64,000 bases of DNA from CALDTK01 sp963837005 (GTDB lineage: Bacteria; Bacteroidota; Bacteroidia; Chitinophagales; Saprospiraceae). The notes beneath the pieces were generated by a model. The model did no database searches, had not been told where the DNA came from, and saw only the letters and a program-made list of their open reading frames with translations. The stretch spans positions 546,782 to 610,781 of the forward strand of contig CAWIMC010000020.1 of assembly GCA_963837005.1 (NCBI GenBank), read 5' to 3'. Positions 1 through 9,024 of the stretch are shown in pieces. The position numbers were made by a program, and so were the translations under genes. Each line of letters opens with the position of its first letter. The stretch's first letter is position 1.

Positions 1-622
1 CTACACCGACCCACTGGCGCTAGAGCACCTGACCGGCAGCCTGAGTACAACGATTGCGGCTTTCGCCAAAACCCCCAACGCGCGCCTCCGCTGGGTGACG
101 AAGTACGACGCCGTCGAACCGCTGCTCAGCATCGACCACGGAGGCAAGACGCGCTCGCGTATCAGCCTCAACACCGCCCGAGTGGCCAGTCGCCTCGAAG
201 GGGGTACCGCAGACCTTACCGCCCGCCTGCACGCGATGCGCCAACTCGCCCTGCCGAAGGAGCGCGGCGGCGGCGGCTACCCGATAGGGGCCGTCGTGGC
301 GCCGATCATGCCGGTGGACGACTACCGTACCGCCTACGGGGACATGCTCGACCAACTCGCCACAGCCCTCGACTTCGATGGAGTCGACCTTACGTTTGAG
401 TTGATCACCCACCGCTTTACGCCCAACTCGAAGGAGACGCTGCTCGACTGGTACCCCGCGACACCTCTGGACCTCGACGAGGCCACCCGCGCCGAAAAGC
501 GCAACAAATTCGGGGGCGTGAAGTACGTCTACTCCAAAGAGCAGATGCTGGAACTGAAGGGCTGGTTCGGTGAGGAGATCGAGCGGCGCTTTGGGGCGGG
601 GCGGATTTTGTATTTTACGTAG
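1..622 (+). CDS. Spore photoproduct lyase family protein (C-terminal part, 5' end outside window)
   Basis: Only the last ~206 residues are present; the reading frame is open from base 2. The tail matches the C-terminal region of spore photoproduct lyase (SplB) family radical SAM proteins: an ELITHRFTPNSKE-like segment, a WYP...LD.DEA segment, KFGGVKYVYSKEQM and a terminal RILYFT. The N-terminal radical-SAM Cys cluster would lie outside the window. In Bacillus the family reverses the spore photoproduct in UV-damaged DNA. In non-sporulating Bacteroidota the role is less clear, possibly DNA photodamage repair (inference). A copy of the dispersed 15-bp motif at 58-72 encodes AFAKT. Family assignment is from remembered sequence pattern only. 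Confidence 0.75.
   Translation, partial: YTDPLALEHLTGSLSTTIAAFAKTPNARLRWVTKYDAVEPLLSIDHGGKTRSRISLNTARVASRLEGGTADLTARLHAMRQLALPKERGGGGYPIGAVVAPIMPVDDYRTAYGDMLDQLATALDFDGVDLTFELITHRFTPNSKETLLDWYPATPLDLDEATRAEKRNKFGGVKYVYSKEQMLELKGWFGEEIERRFGAGRILYFT
58..72 (-). repeat. 15-bp dispersed motif, exact copy
   Basis: GGCTTTCGCCAAAAC on the plus strand; encodes AFAKT in the SPL-like gene. Strand is given for the GTTTTGGCGAAAGCC orientation. Confidence 0.95.
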
Positions 623-682
623 GAGAGCGCTTACGCGCCCCGCGATTGAAGTGCCGGGCTTACAGCCTTCCCCAGCACCGAC

Positions 683-1759
683 TCACACATCAAACGTCAC
701 CGCCACCGCCTCCGACACCGGACGCGTCTGGCAACTCAGCACGTAGCCCGCCGCCACCTCGTCCTCCTCGAGCGCGTAGTTGAGGTCCATCACCACCTCG
801 CCCTCCGTCACGCGGCACTTGCACGTCGAGCAGACGCCGCCCTTACACGCGTACGGTAGGTTGAGTCCGAAGCTCAGGCCCGACTCTAAGAGGTGACTCC
901 CGTCGGCGAGCATGTCTATGAGCACGGTCTTGTCGTCGATCGTGATGCTCACCCGTGAGAGGTTGGCCTGGCGGGCTACGTGCGCTCGCGTTTCGGCTAC
1001 CGCGTGAGCCTCGACCGGGGGTGCGCCGAAGAGTTCGAAGTGGATCTTCTTCTTGGAGACGCCTAGCTCGCGCAAGACCTTGCTCCCGGCCTCGACCATC
1101 GGTGCCGGCCCGCAGAAGTAAAACTCGTCTACCGTAGCCGGGTGAAAGAGGGTTTTGGCGAAAGCCGCACACTTATCAGCGTCGATGCGACCGAAAAACA
1201 GGTCCGTGCCGAGGTGCTCGCGCGTCAGAACGTGGTAGACGCGAAAGCGTTGGAGGTAGCTATTCTTGAGGCCTTCAATCTCCTCGCGGAAAATGATCTC
1301 CGGGGTCGAGCGATTGCCGTAAAATAAGGTCACCAGCGCTTCCGGCTGTGTGGCGAGTACTTGCTTCGCGATCCCGAACACAGGTGTAATCCCGCTGCCA
1401 GCTGCAAAGAGGGTGATGTGGTCGACGGACGTCTGCGGTGCGTGGAAGTGTCCCATCGGCGGCATGACGGCTAGGTGATCGCCGACCTCGAGCACATCGT
1501 GGACGTAGCTACTGAACTTGCCCCCTGGCACGCGCTTAACGGCTACTCGCCACTCGTCCTCGTAGGGCGCGGAGCACAGGCTGTAGGAGCGGCGAACCTC
1601 CTCGCCCCCGAGCTCGGTGCGGAACGTGAGGTACTGCCCGGCCTCGTACGCGAAAGTGTGTCGCAACGCGTCGGGCACGCGCAGGCGGATCGACAGGCAA
1701 TCGGACGTCTCGGTGCGGAGTTCAGCTACCTCGAGCGGGTAGAAATTCCGATTGCTCAT
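683..1759 (-). CDS. PaaE-like ferredoxin--NAD(P)+ reductase with C-terminal 2Fe-2S domain
   Basis: About 358 residues with the modular order FAD-binding barrel, NAD-binding domain, plant-type ferredoxin. Visible are the FAD segment with RRSYSLCSAP, a nucleotide-binding stretch AAGSGITPV, a FYFCGPAPM signature near the end of the NAD domain, and a C-terminal CX4CX2C cluster (CKGGVCSTCKC) with a fourth Cys in LSCQTRP. This is the architecture of phenylacetyl-CoA epoxidase reductase PaaE and related electron-transfer reductases that pass electrons from NAD(P)H to an oxygenase. No oxygenase genes lie next to it, so the partner is unknown. The start at MSNRNFYPL fits the family better than an upstream in-frame start 57 bases earlier. 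An exact 15-bp motif copy at 1152-1166 encodes AFAKT in a loop before FYFCGP. Confidence 0.8.
   Translation of the reverse strand: MSNRNFYPLEVAELRTETSDCLSIRLRVPDALRHTFAYEAGQYLTFRTELGGEEVRRSYSLCSAPYEDEWRVAVKRVPGGKFSSYVHDVLEVGDHLAVMPPMGHFHAPQTSVDHITLFAAGSGITPVFGIAKQVLATQPEALVTLFYGNRSTPEIIFREEIEGLKNSYLQRFRVYHVLTREHLGTDLFFGRIDADKCAAFAKTLFHPATVDEFYFCGPAPMVEAGSKVLRELGVSKKKIHFELFGAPPVEAHAVAETRAHVARQANLSRVSITIDDKTVLIDMLADGSHLLESGLSFGLNLPYACKGGVCSTCKCRVTEGEVVMDLNYALEEDEVAAGYVLSCQTRPVSEAVAVTFDV
1152..1166 (+). repeat. 15-bp dispersed motif, exact copy
   Basis: GTTTTGGCGAAAGCC; encodes AFAKT (minus) in the ferredoxin reductase gene. Confidence 0.95.
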
Positions 1760-1784
1760 GTGTGGTAGGGTAGGGGCAAACGCC

Positions 1785-1822
1785 AGAAAGGTGTGCGCCG
1801 CCGAAGCAGTGCACACCTTTCT
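1785..1822 (-). terminator. Stem-loop between rpsT and the reductase gene
   Basis: A 12-bp perfect inverted repeat (AGAAAGGTGTGC / GCACACCTTTCT) with a 14-base loop lies 42 bases downstream of the rpsT stop. It fits a transcription terminator for rpsT, although no strong U-tract follows the stem. Confidence 0.5.
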
Positions 1823-1863
1823 ATAGGAAGATTCGACGGGACTCGTAGATCGGCGAACGGGCG

Positions 1864-2139
1864 TTACGCCAGCTCCGCGGTCGTGGCCTCGAGCTTGTTG
1901 ATGTGCTTGGTAAGCTTCGACTTTAGGTTGGCGGCCTTGTTGTCGTGCCAGATGTTGCGCTTGGCGAGCCGGTCGATGAGGCTGAAGACCTTCGGGGCAA
2001 ACTGACGAGCGTCGGCTACTTCTTCGAGGCCGCGCAGGCGCGCGATGGCCGTACGGGCCGTCTTCTTGTAGTAGCGATTGCGGAGGCGCTTACGGGCGTC
2101 TTGACGCATGCGCTTGAGGGAAGACTTATGATTGGCCAT
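1864..2139 (-). CDS. rpsT: 30S ribosomal protein S20
   Basis: 91 residues, the usual size for S20. It begins MANHKSSLKRMRQDARKRLRN, the typical S20 N-terminus, is very rich in Lys/Arg, and has the ANLKSKLTKHINKL C-terminal helix. S20 binds 16S rRNA early in assembly of the small subunit. The start is fixed by the MANHKS pattern; the open frame continues upstream but that part is non-homologous. A TATATTTG promoter-like box lies on the minus strand at 2163-2170, and an exact 15-bp motif copy (2172-2186) sits just upstream of that box, one of the few intergenic copies. Confidence 0.95.
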   Translation of the reverse strand: MANHKSSLKRMRQDARKRLRNRYYKKTARTAIARLRGLEEVADARQFAPKVFSLIDRLAKRNIWHDNKAANLKSKLTKHINKLEATTAELA

Positions 2140-2162
2140 ACGAGGATTTCTTAATCGGGCGG

Positions 2163-2170
2163 CAAATATA
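2163..2170 (-). promoter_or_regulatory. Bacteroidota -7 box for rpsT (TATATTTG)
   Basis: The minus strand reads TATATTTG, a perfect match to the Bacteroidota -7 consensus TAnnTTTG, 23 bases before the rpsT start codon. A dispersed 15-bp motif copy ends one base upstream of it. Confidence 0.6.
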
Positions 2171-2171
2171 C

Positions 2172-2186
2172 GGCTTTCGCCAAAAC
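2172..2186 (-). repeat. 15-bp dispersed motif, exact copy (intergenic)
   Basis: GGCTTTCGCCAAAAC, one base upstream of the rpsT -7 box. Confidence 0.95.
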
Positions 2187-2240
2187 TCGCCGCACGTCTT
2201 CGAAAATATACCAACATCTCCGGCGGCAGCATCGCCAGAG

Positions 2241-3029
2241 CTAGTTACCCTGCAGTCCTGCAACCCATGCAACGAGGTCGGCGGCGACAAAAACGCCCGC
2301 CCGGTGCGGCTCCACCAGCGCCTGGTCGCCCTGTAGCCAGACCACGTCCATTCCGACCCCGAGCGCCCCCATTACATCGCAGCGGTAGGAGTCCCCGACA
2401 TAAAGAATGTCCGCCGCCGGGCTGCCTAGCTCCCGCACGGCCCGCCCGAAAAAATCCGCGTGTGGCTTGATCGGCGCCCCCTCGCTCGAGAACAGCAGGT
2501 GCCGGAAGTTTTGGCGAAAGCCGTCTCTCGCCAGCAACTCGTGCCACAGCGCTGGTGGTGCCCAAAGGTTGCTCAGTACACTTACCGGGCGCATGATCGC
2601 CAGTTGCTCGATGGCCCGCGCGTGTGGGGCGGGGAGGTAGCCTAGTTCGTGGTGCGCGAAGGTATCGACGAGTTCAGCGATGAGACCTTCCGACAAAACC
2701 CGGACCGCCGTGGCCCGCACCGCCGCCGCCACACTCGGGAAGGCATGGTAGTACGCTGGGTCTACGTAGCGTACGATCATGTGATCGTAGGCGTCACGCA
2801 CCAAGGTGTGTGCCTCGGCCGCGGACAGGTGCGTATACCCCAGCTCTCGGTACGTCGCCCCGAAGTCCGCGTCTGCTCCGAATCGATCGTAGTCGAACAC
2901 GAAGGTCCCGTTCATGTCGAGCAGCACGTGCCGGTACTTGGCCAGCGAAGTCAGCGGAGGAAGAGCGGTGGGATCGGGTAGCGGCACGGTCGGCGAAGAT
3001 GTGCACCGCCACCCAAACAAGCCACCCAC
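2241..3029 (-). CDS. HAD family hydrolase
   Basis: 262 residues in the longest frame. A HAD-type motif I (LLDMNGTF) follows residue ~30, motif II/III features appear as SVLSNL and the Lys in IKPHADFF, and motif IV is VGDSYRCDVMGA. The cap region lies between motifs I and II. HAD enzymes use the first Asp of motif I as nucleophile in phosphoryl transfer or dehalogenation. Here the usual second Asp (DxD) is Asn, which is unusual for a phosphatase. The substrate cannot be told. The listed GTG start is uncertain; the protein could begin nearer LAKYRHVLLD. An exact 15-bp motif at 2508-2522 encodes GFRQN in a loop. Confidence 0.75.
   Translation of the reverse strand: MGGLFGWRCTSSPTVPLPDPTALPPLTSLAKYRHVLLDMNGTFVFDYDRFGADADFGATYRELGYTHLSAAEAHTLVRDAYDHMIVRYVDPAYYHAFPSVAAAVRATAVRVLSEGLIAELVDTFAHHELGYLPAPHARAIEQLAIMRPVSVLSNLWAPPALWHELLARDGFRQNFRHLLFSSEGAPIKPHADFFGRAVRELGSPAADILYVGDSYRCDVMGALGVGMDVVWLQGDQALVEPHRAGVFVAADLVAWVAGLQGN
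2508..2522 (+). repeat. 15-bp dispersed motif, exact copy
   Basis: Encodes GFRQN (minus) in the HAD hydrolase gene. Confidence 0.95.
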
Positions 3030-3145
3030 CGAACATCCAAATCAATACCGCCGTCCGCCGCCGTGTGCCTGTGTTCTCTTCTCGAGCCGTGGACGCTAGC
3101 GTCAGGTCGCCAAACAATTCCTGCCGCACCGGCGTAACCTCAGCC

Positions 3146-3153
3146 TAACTTCG
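3146..3153 (+). promoter_or_regulatory. Promoter-like -7 box upstream of sucA (TAACTTCG)
   Basis: TAACTTCG lies 40 bases before the sucA start. It belongs to a recurring TAnCTTYG box seen before many starts in this window and resembles the Bacteroidota TAnnTTTG -7 element. Confidence 0.4.
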
Positions 3154-3193
3154 CCCGTGCCTCACTTTTTCTTCTAGCCAGACTGCCCCCGCC

Positions 3194-5981
3194 ATGAGCG
3201 ACTACAGCTTCATCGCCAACGCCCACCCGAGTTTCATCGACCAACTATACCAAAGCTACCTCGCCGACGAGGCCAGCGTTGACGACAGCTGGCGCACCTT
3301 TTTCAAGGGCTTCGACTACGGCGCGACCCCGAGTGCGAACGGTGCCTCCAGCAACGGTCACGCCGTCGCTCCGACCCAACAGCCTCTCTCCGAGCACGCC
3401 TTCGAGAAAGAGGTGGCTGTACTAGGTCTCATCAAAGGCTACCGCAATCGCGGCCACCTCGAGGCCCAGACCAACCCCCTCAAGCCGCGCCGCGACCGGC
3501 ACCCGAACCTCAAGCTCGAGGACTTCGACCTCAGCGAGACCGACCTCGACCAAGTGTTCGAAGCCGGTACCGAAGTAGGATTGGGTCGCGTCACTCTGCG
3601 GGAGATCATCGACCACCTGCGGCAAGCCTACTGCGGACACATCGGCTTCGAGTACCACCACATCGACGACCGCGAGCGCCGTCGCTGGATCCGCAAGCGC
3701 GTCGAACAAGGACTCCAGCAGGGTTACGGCCTCACCAAGGAGCACAAGATGCGTATCCTCGAGAAGCTGGAGGGCGCGACTGGTTTCGAGCAGTTTCTCG
3801 GCAAAAAGTATGTCGGGCAAAAGCGTTTCTCGCTGGAGGGCGGTGAGTCCACCATCGCGGCGCTCGACGCGGCCGTCAACTTCGGAGCCGAGCAAGGCGT
3901 CGAGGAGGTGGTCTTCGGAATGGCGCACCGCGGTCGGCTCAACGTCCTGGCCAACATCATGGGCAAGACCTACGAGCAGATCTTCAAGGAGTTCGAGGCC
4001 ACCGAAGACCCCGGCGAGATCTTCGGCGACGGGGACGTAAAATATCACCTCGGCTTCAGCTCCCAGGTCGATACGCCTTCCGGCAAAACGGTCCACCTCA
4101 AGCTGGTGCCCAATCCGAGTCACCTGGAGTCGGTCAACCCGATCGTCGAGGGCTTCTCCCGCGCGAAGGCGGATGCGCTCTACGCGAGTGACTACGACCG
4201 TATTCTCCCGATCCTCATCCACGGTGACGCCGCGGCTGCCGGCCAGGGCGTCGTCTACGAGGTCGTGCAGATGTCGCAGCTCGACGGCTACTACACCGGC
4301 GGCACGCTGCACTTCGTGATCAACAACCAGATCGGCTTCACCACCGACTGGGACGACGCGCGTTCGAGTACCTACTGCACGGCGGCGGCCAGCCTCGTGC
4401 AGGCCCCCGTGCTCCACGTCAACGGCGACGACCCAGAGGCAGTCGTGTTTGCGATGCAATTCGCGGTCGACTACCGACAGAAGTTCAATTCGGACGTCTT
4501 CGTCGACATGGTCTGCTACCGCAAGCACGGCCACAATGAGGGCGACGACCCGAAGTTTACGCAGCCGTTCATGTACAAGCTCATCGACGAGCACCCTGAT
4601 CCACACGCGCTCTATGTCAAGCAACTCGCCGAGCGCGGCGACATCACCACCGAGGAGGCAGAGGCTCGCGAGCAGGCCTTCAACGATTTCCTCCAGGCCC
4701 GCCTAGAGGACGTCAAGCAGAAGGAACTGCCCTACCAGTACCAAGATACCGAGAAGGCCTGGCGCACCTTGCGCAAACGCGTCAACGTCGACGAGGCCGA
4801 TCTCTACCCGGAGACGGGCGTCGACCTCGACCGGATGCGGCATATCCTCAAGGCCGTCATGGACGTGCCCGAGGGTTTTACGCCGCTGCGCAAGATGGCT
4901 CGCCTATTCAAGAGTTCGCAGGCCCTCATTGACGACGATCGGCTAGACTGGGCCCTCGGCGAGCTTACTGCCTACGGCTCGATCCTGCTCGAGAACCGCG
5001 ACGTGCGCATGAGCGGCCAGGACGTCAAGCGCGGCACGTTCAGCCACCGCCACGCCGTCCTCCACGACGAGGAAAAGTACACCGAGTACAACCGGCTCTC
5101 GCGCCTCGGCGAGAGCCAGGGCCAGTACCGCATTTACAACTCACTCCTCAGTGAATTCGCCGTGCTCGGCTTCGAGTACGGTTACTCGCTGGCCAGTCCG
5201 GAGAATCTCGTGGTCTGGGAGGCGCAGTTCGGCGACTTCTACAACGGCGCCCAAACCATCGTCGACCAGTACATCACGTCGGCCGCCAGCAAGTGGGGTC
5301 GGATGTCTGGTCTCGTGATGCTCCTGCCGCACGGCATGGAGGGCCAGGGTCCGGAGCACTCCTCGGCGCGGGTCGAGCGCTTCCTGCAGCAGTGCGCCGA
5401 CTTCAACATGATCGTGGCCAACGTCACGCAGCCGGCCAACTTCTTCCACCTGCTGCGCCGCCAGCTCGCCTGGGATTTCCGCAAGCCCCTCGTGGTGATG
5501 AGTCCGAAGAGTCTGTTGCGGCATCCGGAGGTGGTGAGCGACTTGGCGGAGTTCGGGCCCGGCACGCGTTTCCAGCCCGTGTACGACGATACGGCTTTCG
5601 CCAAAACCAGCAAGAAGGACCTCGCCAAGGTGCGTCGTCTGCTGCTGTGCAGTGGAAAAGTCTACTTCGACCTCGTCGCCTACCAGCGCGAACACGAGGT
5701 TACGCGACGTAGCCCTGTGCCGCGTGGAGCAACTCTACCCCCTGCCCGAGCCGGAGATCCAGGCCCTGCGCGATCGCTACTCGAAAGCCGAGCTCGTGTG
5801 GGTACAAGAGGAGTCCGAGAACATGGGCGCCTGGCGCTACATCCACAATTGCTACTGTCCGACTACGGAGATTCGGTACGTAGGGCGGCCAGCGACGGCG
5901 AGTCCCGCGACGGGCTTTAAGAAGCGGCACGAGAAGCAGCAGGCGGAGTTGGTGGAGGAGGCTTTCGCGAAACCTCAATAG
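3194..5981 (+). CDS. sucA: 2-oxoglutarate dehydrogenase E1 component (one frame break)
   Basis: Thiamine-diphosphate-dependent E1 subunit of the 2-oxoglutarate dehydrogenase complex, which decarboxylates 2-oxoglutarate in the TCA cycle. The N-terminus (SFIANAHPSFIDQLYQSY) is the E2-binding region; ThDP/active-site signatures HGDAAAAGQG and NNQIGFTTD are intact, as are VFGMAHRGRLNVL and GMEGQGPEHSSAR. The frame breaks near base 5705: EREHEVT in the first frame continues as DVALCRVEQLYPLPEPE in the next after one extra base. With that base removed the protein is ~928 residues, normal for the family, ending EEAFAKPQ. In an essential TCA gene a consensus error is at least as likely as a real mutation. 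Motif copies at 4075-4089 and 5593-5607. No sucB lies downstream. Confidence 0.88.
4075..4089 (-). repeat. 15-bp motif, arms swapped (GCC TTCC GGC AAAAC)
   Basis: Within sucA (TPSGKT). Both arms differ from the main form but remain complementary. Confidence 0.6.
5593..5607 (-). repeat. 15-bp dispersed motif, exact copy
   Basis: Encodes AFAKT in sucA. Confidence 0.95.
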
Positions 5982-6105
5982 AACGCGATAGACGCAAGGG
6001 TCCGCGACGGGATCGCAACGAGGGCCGGTCTCCTGAGGTGTATACCTCTAGTTCTTTGTGTCACTTTGCGCAACCATTGCGGGGTCGCAGGCCCTTGCGT
6101 TCTAT
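5979..6105. repeat. Intergenic inverted-repeat element, GAACGCGATAGACGC family
   Basis: Begins with TAGAACGCGATAGACGCAAGG, overlapping the sucA stop, and ends with the inverted form CCCTTGCGTTCTATC before tatD. The same termini recur at about 53.27, 57.56, 59.78 and 62.45 kb. It looks like a small non-coding mobile or REP-like family. Confidence 0.55.
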
Positions 6106-6111
6106 CCAATA

Positions 6112-6873
6112 ATGATCGACACCCACACCCACCTCTTCTCCCACAAGTTCGACGAGGACCGTGACGCCGCCGTCCAGCGCGCCCTCGATGCCGGAGTAGA
6201 ACGAATGTACCTGCCTAACATCGACGTGGAGACGGTGGAGCCGATGCTCGTTTTGGCGAAAGCCTATCCTGAGGTGTGCCTGCCGATGCTGGGGTTGCAT
6301 CCGACTTCCGTCAAAACGGACTACGCGGCGCAGCTCGATGCGCTCGAAGCGAGATTGGACGAGCGACCCTGGGCGGCCATTGGAGAAATAGGTACAGACC
6401 TGTACTGGAGTGACGAGTTCTGGACCGAGCAGCAGGACGCCTTCCTTAGGCAGTGCGAGTGGGCTATTCGCATTGACCGACCTATTGCGGTGCACTGCCG
6501 CGAGAGCATCGACGAGACGATCCGCTTGGTGCGGCCGCTGGTCGGGCGTGGACTCCGTGGTGTCTTTCACTGTTTTACGGGCACCGTAGCGCAGGCGCGT
6601 GAGCTTACCGGAATGGGGTTCTACCTCGGGATCGGCGGCGTGCTTACCTATAAGAAGCCCGGAGAACTGCCGGAGGTCGTGCGGGCCATCCCCCGCCAAC
6701 ATCTCGTACTCGAGACCGATAGCCCGTACTTGGCCCCGGTGCCGAAGCGTGGCCGCCGCAACGAGAGCGCGTTTCTACCCTATGTGGCCGAGGCGCTGGC
6801 GTCGATGCTCGACGTGGACGTAACGGAGGTCGACGCCTTCACGAGCGCCAACGCCGAGCGCTTGTTTGGCTAG
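6112..6873 (+). CDS. TatD family metal-dependent hydrolase
   Basis: 253 residues, the usual length for TatD/YcfH deoxyribonuclease-like hydrolases. Metal ligands are visible in order: the N-terminal IDTHTHLF pair of His, Glu in GEIGTDLYW, His in AVHCRES, His in GVFHCFTG and Asp in LETDSPYLAP. Family members are Mg-dependent nucleases or hydrolases with a TIM-barrel fold; some excise 3' DNA ends or edit D-aminoacyl-tRNA, so the substrate here is not certain. The ATG directly before IDTHTH is the natural start. An exact 15-bp motif copy at 6250-6264 encodes VLAKA. Confidence 0.88.
   Translation: MIDTHTHLFSHKFDEDRDAAVQRALDAGVERMYLPNIDVETVEPMLVLAKAYPEVCLPMLGLHPTSVKTDYAAQLDALEARLDERPWAAIGEIGTDLYWSDEFWTEQQDAFLRQCEWAIRIDRPIAVHCRESIDETIRLVRPLVGRGLRGVFHCFTGTVAQARELTGMGFYLGIGGVLTYKKPGELPEVVRAIPRQHLVLETDSPYLAPVPKRGRRNESAFLPYVAEALASMLDVDVTEVDAFTSANAERLFG
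6250..6264 (+). repeat. 15-bp dispersed motif, exact copy
   Basis: Encodes VLAKA in tatD. Confidence 0.95.
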
Positions 6874-7083
6874 GGCAACGGCGGGCTAGCTGCCCCCACG
6901 AAAGGGGTACTCGCGTGCAGGATTGTGTATTTGCGCTTCGTTCACACTATCTAGCAGCCCGAATGAGCACCGGGATGCCGGTGGGGATGTGTGAGAGAAA
7001 CGCGAATAATGTGCGGTGTGGGAAGGGAATTTCCCCACGGGACTTGCAAACGCCAATACTCGAATTACATTACGCCTCGAATT

Positions 7084-7171
7084 GGAGAGATGCCAGAGTG
7101 GACGATCGGGCACGCTTGGAAAGCGTGTGAACCGCAAGGTTCCCAGGGTTCGAATCCCTGTCTCTCCGCCA
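7084..7171 (+). tRNA. tRNA-Ser(GGA) with encoded CCA
   Basis: The acceptor stem GGAGAGA pairs with TCTCTCC, followed by discriminator G and an encoded CCA. The anticodon stem CACGC/GCGTG encloses TTGGAAA with anticodon GGA at 7118-7120. A long variable arm (AACCGCAAGGTT) is typical of serine tRNAs, and the T arm AGGGTTCGAATCCCT is canonical. It decodes UCC and UCU. Confidence 0.95.
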
Positions 7172-7209
7172 CCTTTTGAAAACAACTGAACGCACTTAAA
7201 CAACTGACA

Positions 7210-7941
7210 ATGCGCAAATTCCTTACTCGGTCGCTCTGCTTCGGACTGTCGATGATGGCCGTTAGCCTCTACGCACAAGACGGCGTGGACGTAAACGCCA
7301 ACGTTGGCGGGTTCCAACTCCTCAAGCAGTACTTCATCCAAGGCGACTGGCGCTTCATGATGTGCGTACTCGTATGCCTCATCCTCGGCCTCGCCTTCTG
7401 CATCGAGCGTATCATCACCCTCAACGTCGCCACCGTCAACACCGATAAGCTCCTGAGCCGCATCGACGAGAACCTCAAGGCAGGTGACCTCGAAGGCGCC
7501 AAGGAAGTCGCTCGCTCGACCGCAGGCCCTACCGCCAGCATCATGTACGAAGGCCTCAAGAACGCCGGACAAGGCCCGGCCGCCGTCGAGAAAGCTATCG
7601 TGGGCTACGGCTCGGTCCAGATGGGCCTCCTCGAGAAAGGCCTCGTGTGGATCTCGCTGTTTATCGCCATTGCCCCGATGCTCGGGTTCATGGGTACGGT
7701 AATCGGGATGATCCAGGCCTTCGACAAGATCGCCGCTACCGGCGAGCTCTCACCTGCCGTCGTTGCAACAGGTATCAAGGTGGCCCTTTTGACCACGGTA
7801 TTCGGTCTGGTCGTCGCCATCATCCTGCAGATCTTTTACAACTACATCGTGTCGAAGATCGACTCGATCGTCAACAAGATGGAGGACGCTTCCATCGCCC
7901 TGGTCGATATCATGGACCAGAACCGCGTCTTCATCAAGTAA
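7210..7941 (+). CDS. exbB: MotA/TolQ/ExbB proton channel family protein
   Basis: 243 residues with an N-terminal signal-like segment, one early transmembrane helix (residues ~50-70, FMMCVLVCLILGLAF), and two helices in the C-terminal half (VWISLFIAIAPMLGFMGTVIGMI and VALLTTVFGLVVAIILQIFYNYI), the ExbB layout. The GLLEKGL-to-GTVIGMI stretch is the conserved MotA_ExbB core. With ExbD it would form a proton-driven inner-membrane motor energising outer-membrane processes through TonB-like partners. It starts a co-directional cluster: a small membrane protein 24 bases downstream, then three ExbD-like genes. Confidence 0.9.
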   Translation: MRKFLTRSLCFGLSMMAVSLYAQDGVDVNANVGGFQLLKQYFIQGDWRFMMCVLVCLILGLAFCIERIITLNVATVNTDKLLSRIDENLKAGDLEGAKEVARSTAGPTASIMYEGLKNAGQGPAAVEKAIVGYGSVQMGLLEKGLVWISLFIAIAPMLGFMGTVIGMIQAFDKIAATGELSPAVVATGIKVALLTTVFGLVVAIILQIFYNYIVSKIDSIVNKMEDASIALVDIMDQNRVFIK

Positions 7942-7965
7942 CCCTCACCCAACAGCTACCCGCTT

Positions 7966-8442
7966 ATGTATACCTTCCTCACCCGGAATGGTCAGACGCT
8001 AGCCTTTGGTCTGGGTCTCGCCATCGTCGTCCTGATGATGATCTTCATCTTCAGTGGCGTCTCGGCCTTCGAGGCCATTCCCGAGACCGATGTCTCGCGC
8101 TACGACACGTCCATTTTCGACTTCGGCATGTACGGTGCCGCCTTCTTGGCCATCGCCTGCGCCGTCGCTGCGATCGTTTTCGGCATCTACCAAGTCGCCA
8201 CCAACCCAAAAGGTGCCCTTAAGGGCCTCCTCGGACTGGCGGCCGTCATCGTCCTCCTGCTCATCCTGTACTCCACCGCCGATCCCGACACCGAGATGCT
8301 CGCCATCCAGGCTCGTGACGGATTCTTCGTGGAGCCCGGACAGAGTAAATTCATCACCGGCGCCATCGCCACCGCGCTCATCATGGCCGGAGGGGCAGTC
8401 GTCGCCCTTGCCGTCAGCGAGGTACTAAGCTTCTTTAAGTAA
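7966..8442 (+). CDS. Conserved membrane protein of the ExbB-ExbD cluster
   Basis: 158 residues with four predicted membrane segments: residues ~13-33, 54-76, 84-100 and 130-152. No enzymatic motif is visible and I cannot name a function. It lies between exbB and the first exbD and shares a TAATG junction with that exbD (one-base overlap), so the three are very likely co-translated. It may be an accessory subunit of the proton channel complex (inference from position only). Confidence 0.75.
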   Translation: MYTFLTRNGQTLAFGLGLAIVVLMMIFIFSGVSAFEAIPETDVSRYDTSIFDFGMYGAAFLAIACAVAAIVFGIYQVATNPKGALKGLLGLAAVIVLLLILYSTADPDTEMLAIQARDGFFVEPGQSKFITGAIATALIMAGGAVVALAVSEVLSFFK

Positions 8443-8987
8443 TGGCACGAGGAAAGCGACTACAAGCACCGGAGATCAACGCGAGCTCGATGGCGGACAT
8501 CGCCTTCCTGCTCCTGATCTTCTTCCTGGTCACCACCGAGATCGTCGAGGACCAAGGCGTCCTCGTCCGACTGCCGCCCTGGAGCGACGAGCCGCCACCG
8601 GAGCTCAAGCTCAACCAGCGCAACGTCTTCCAGGTACTCGTCAACAAGAACGACGAACTCCTCGTGCGCAACGAGCCTGCCGACCTCAAAGGTCTGCGTG
8701 ACGCCGCGAAGAACTTCATCCTCAATCCCCGGAACGATCCGGATATGGCGTTGAGTCCGCAAAACGCAATCGTGTCGTTGAAGAATGACCGCGGTACCAC
8801 CTACGACACGTATGTCACGGTGTACAACGAATTGCTCGCTGCGTACAACGAACTTTGGGAAGAGTCTTCTCAGCGAAAGTTCGGCAAGCCGTACCTCGAC
8901 CTGACCGACGGAGAGAAGGATAAAATACGTGAGGAGATCCCTCTGGTACTTTCGGAGGCCGAGCCAACCGCCTTTGGCGATGAATAG
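8442..8987 (+). CDS. exbD: ExbD/TolR-like biopolymer transport protein (first copy)
   Basis: 181 residues. The N-terminal transmembrane helix sits in the ExbD signature INASSMADIAFLLLIFFLV, with the conserved Asp of the helix at D21 that takes part in proton transfer. The remaining periplasmic domain is longer than in E. coli ExbD. The third ExbD (9841-10383) is a close paralog: the helix and following IVEDQGVLVRLPPW are nearly identical, also at base level. Start overlaps the upstream stop (TAATG). Confidence 0.88.
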   Translation: MARGKRLQAPEINASSMADIAFLLLIFFLVTTEIVEDQGVLVRLPPWSDEPPPELKLNQRNVFQVLVNKNDELLVRNEPADLKGLRDAAKNFILNPRNDPDMALSPQNAIVSLKNDRGTTYDTYVTVYNELLAAYNELWEESSQRKFGKPYLDLTDGEKDKIREEIPLVLSEAEPTAFGDE

Positions 8988-9024
8988 TGCATCTTAGGAA
9001 GCAGAACTAAAAGACCACACCACT

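Noticed and set aside
3422..4624. 400-residue minus-strand frame opposite sucA
   Set aside because: Antisense shadow of a conserved gene in GC-rich DNA.
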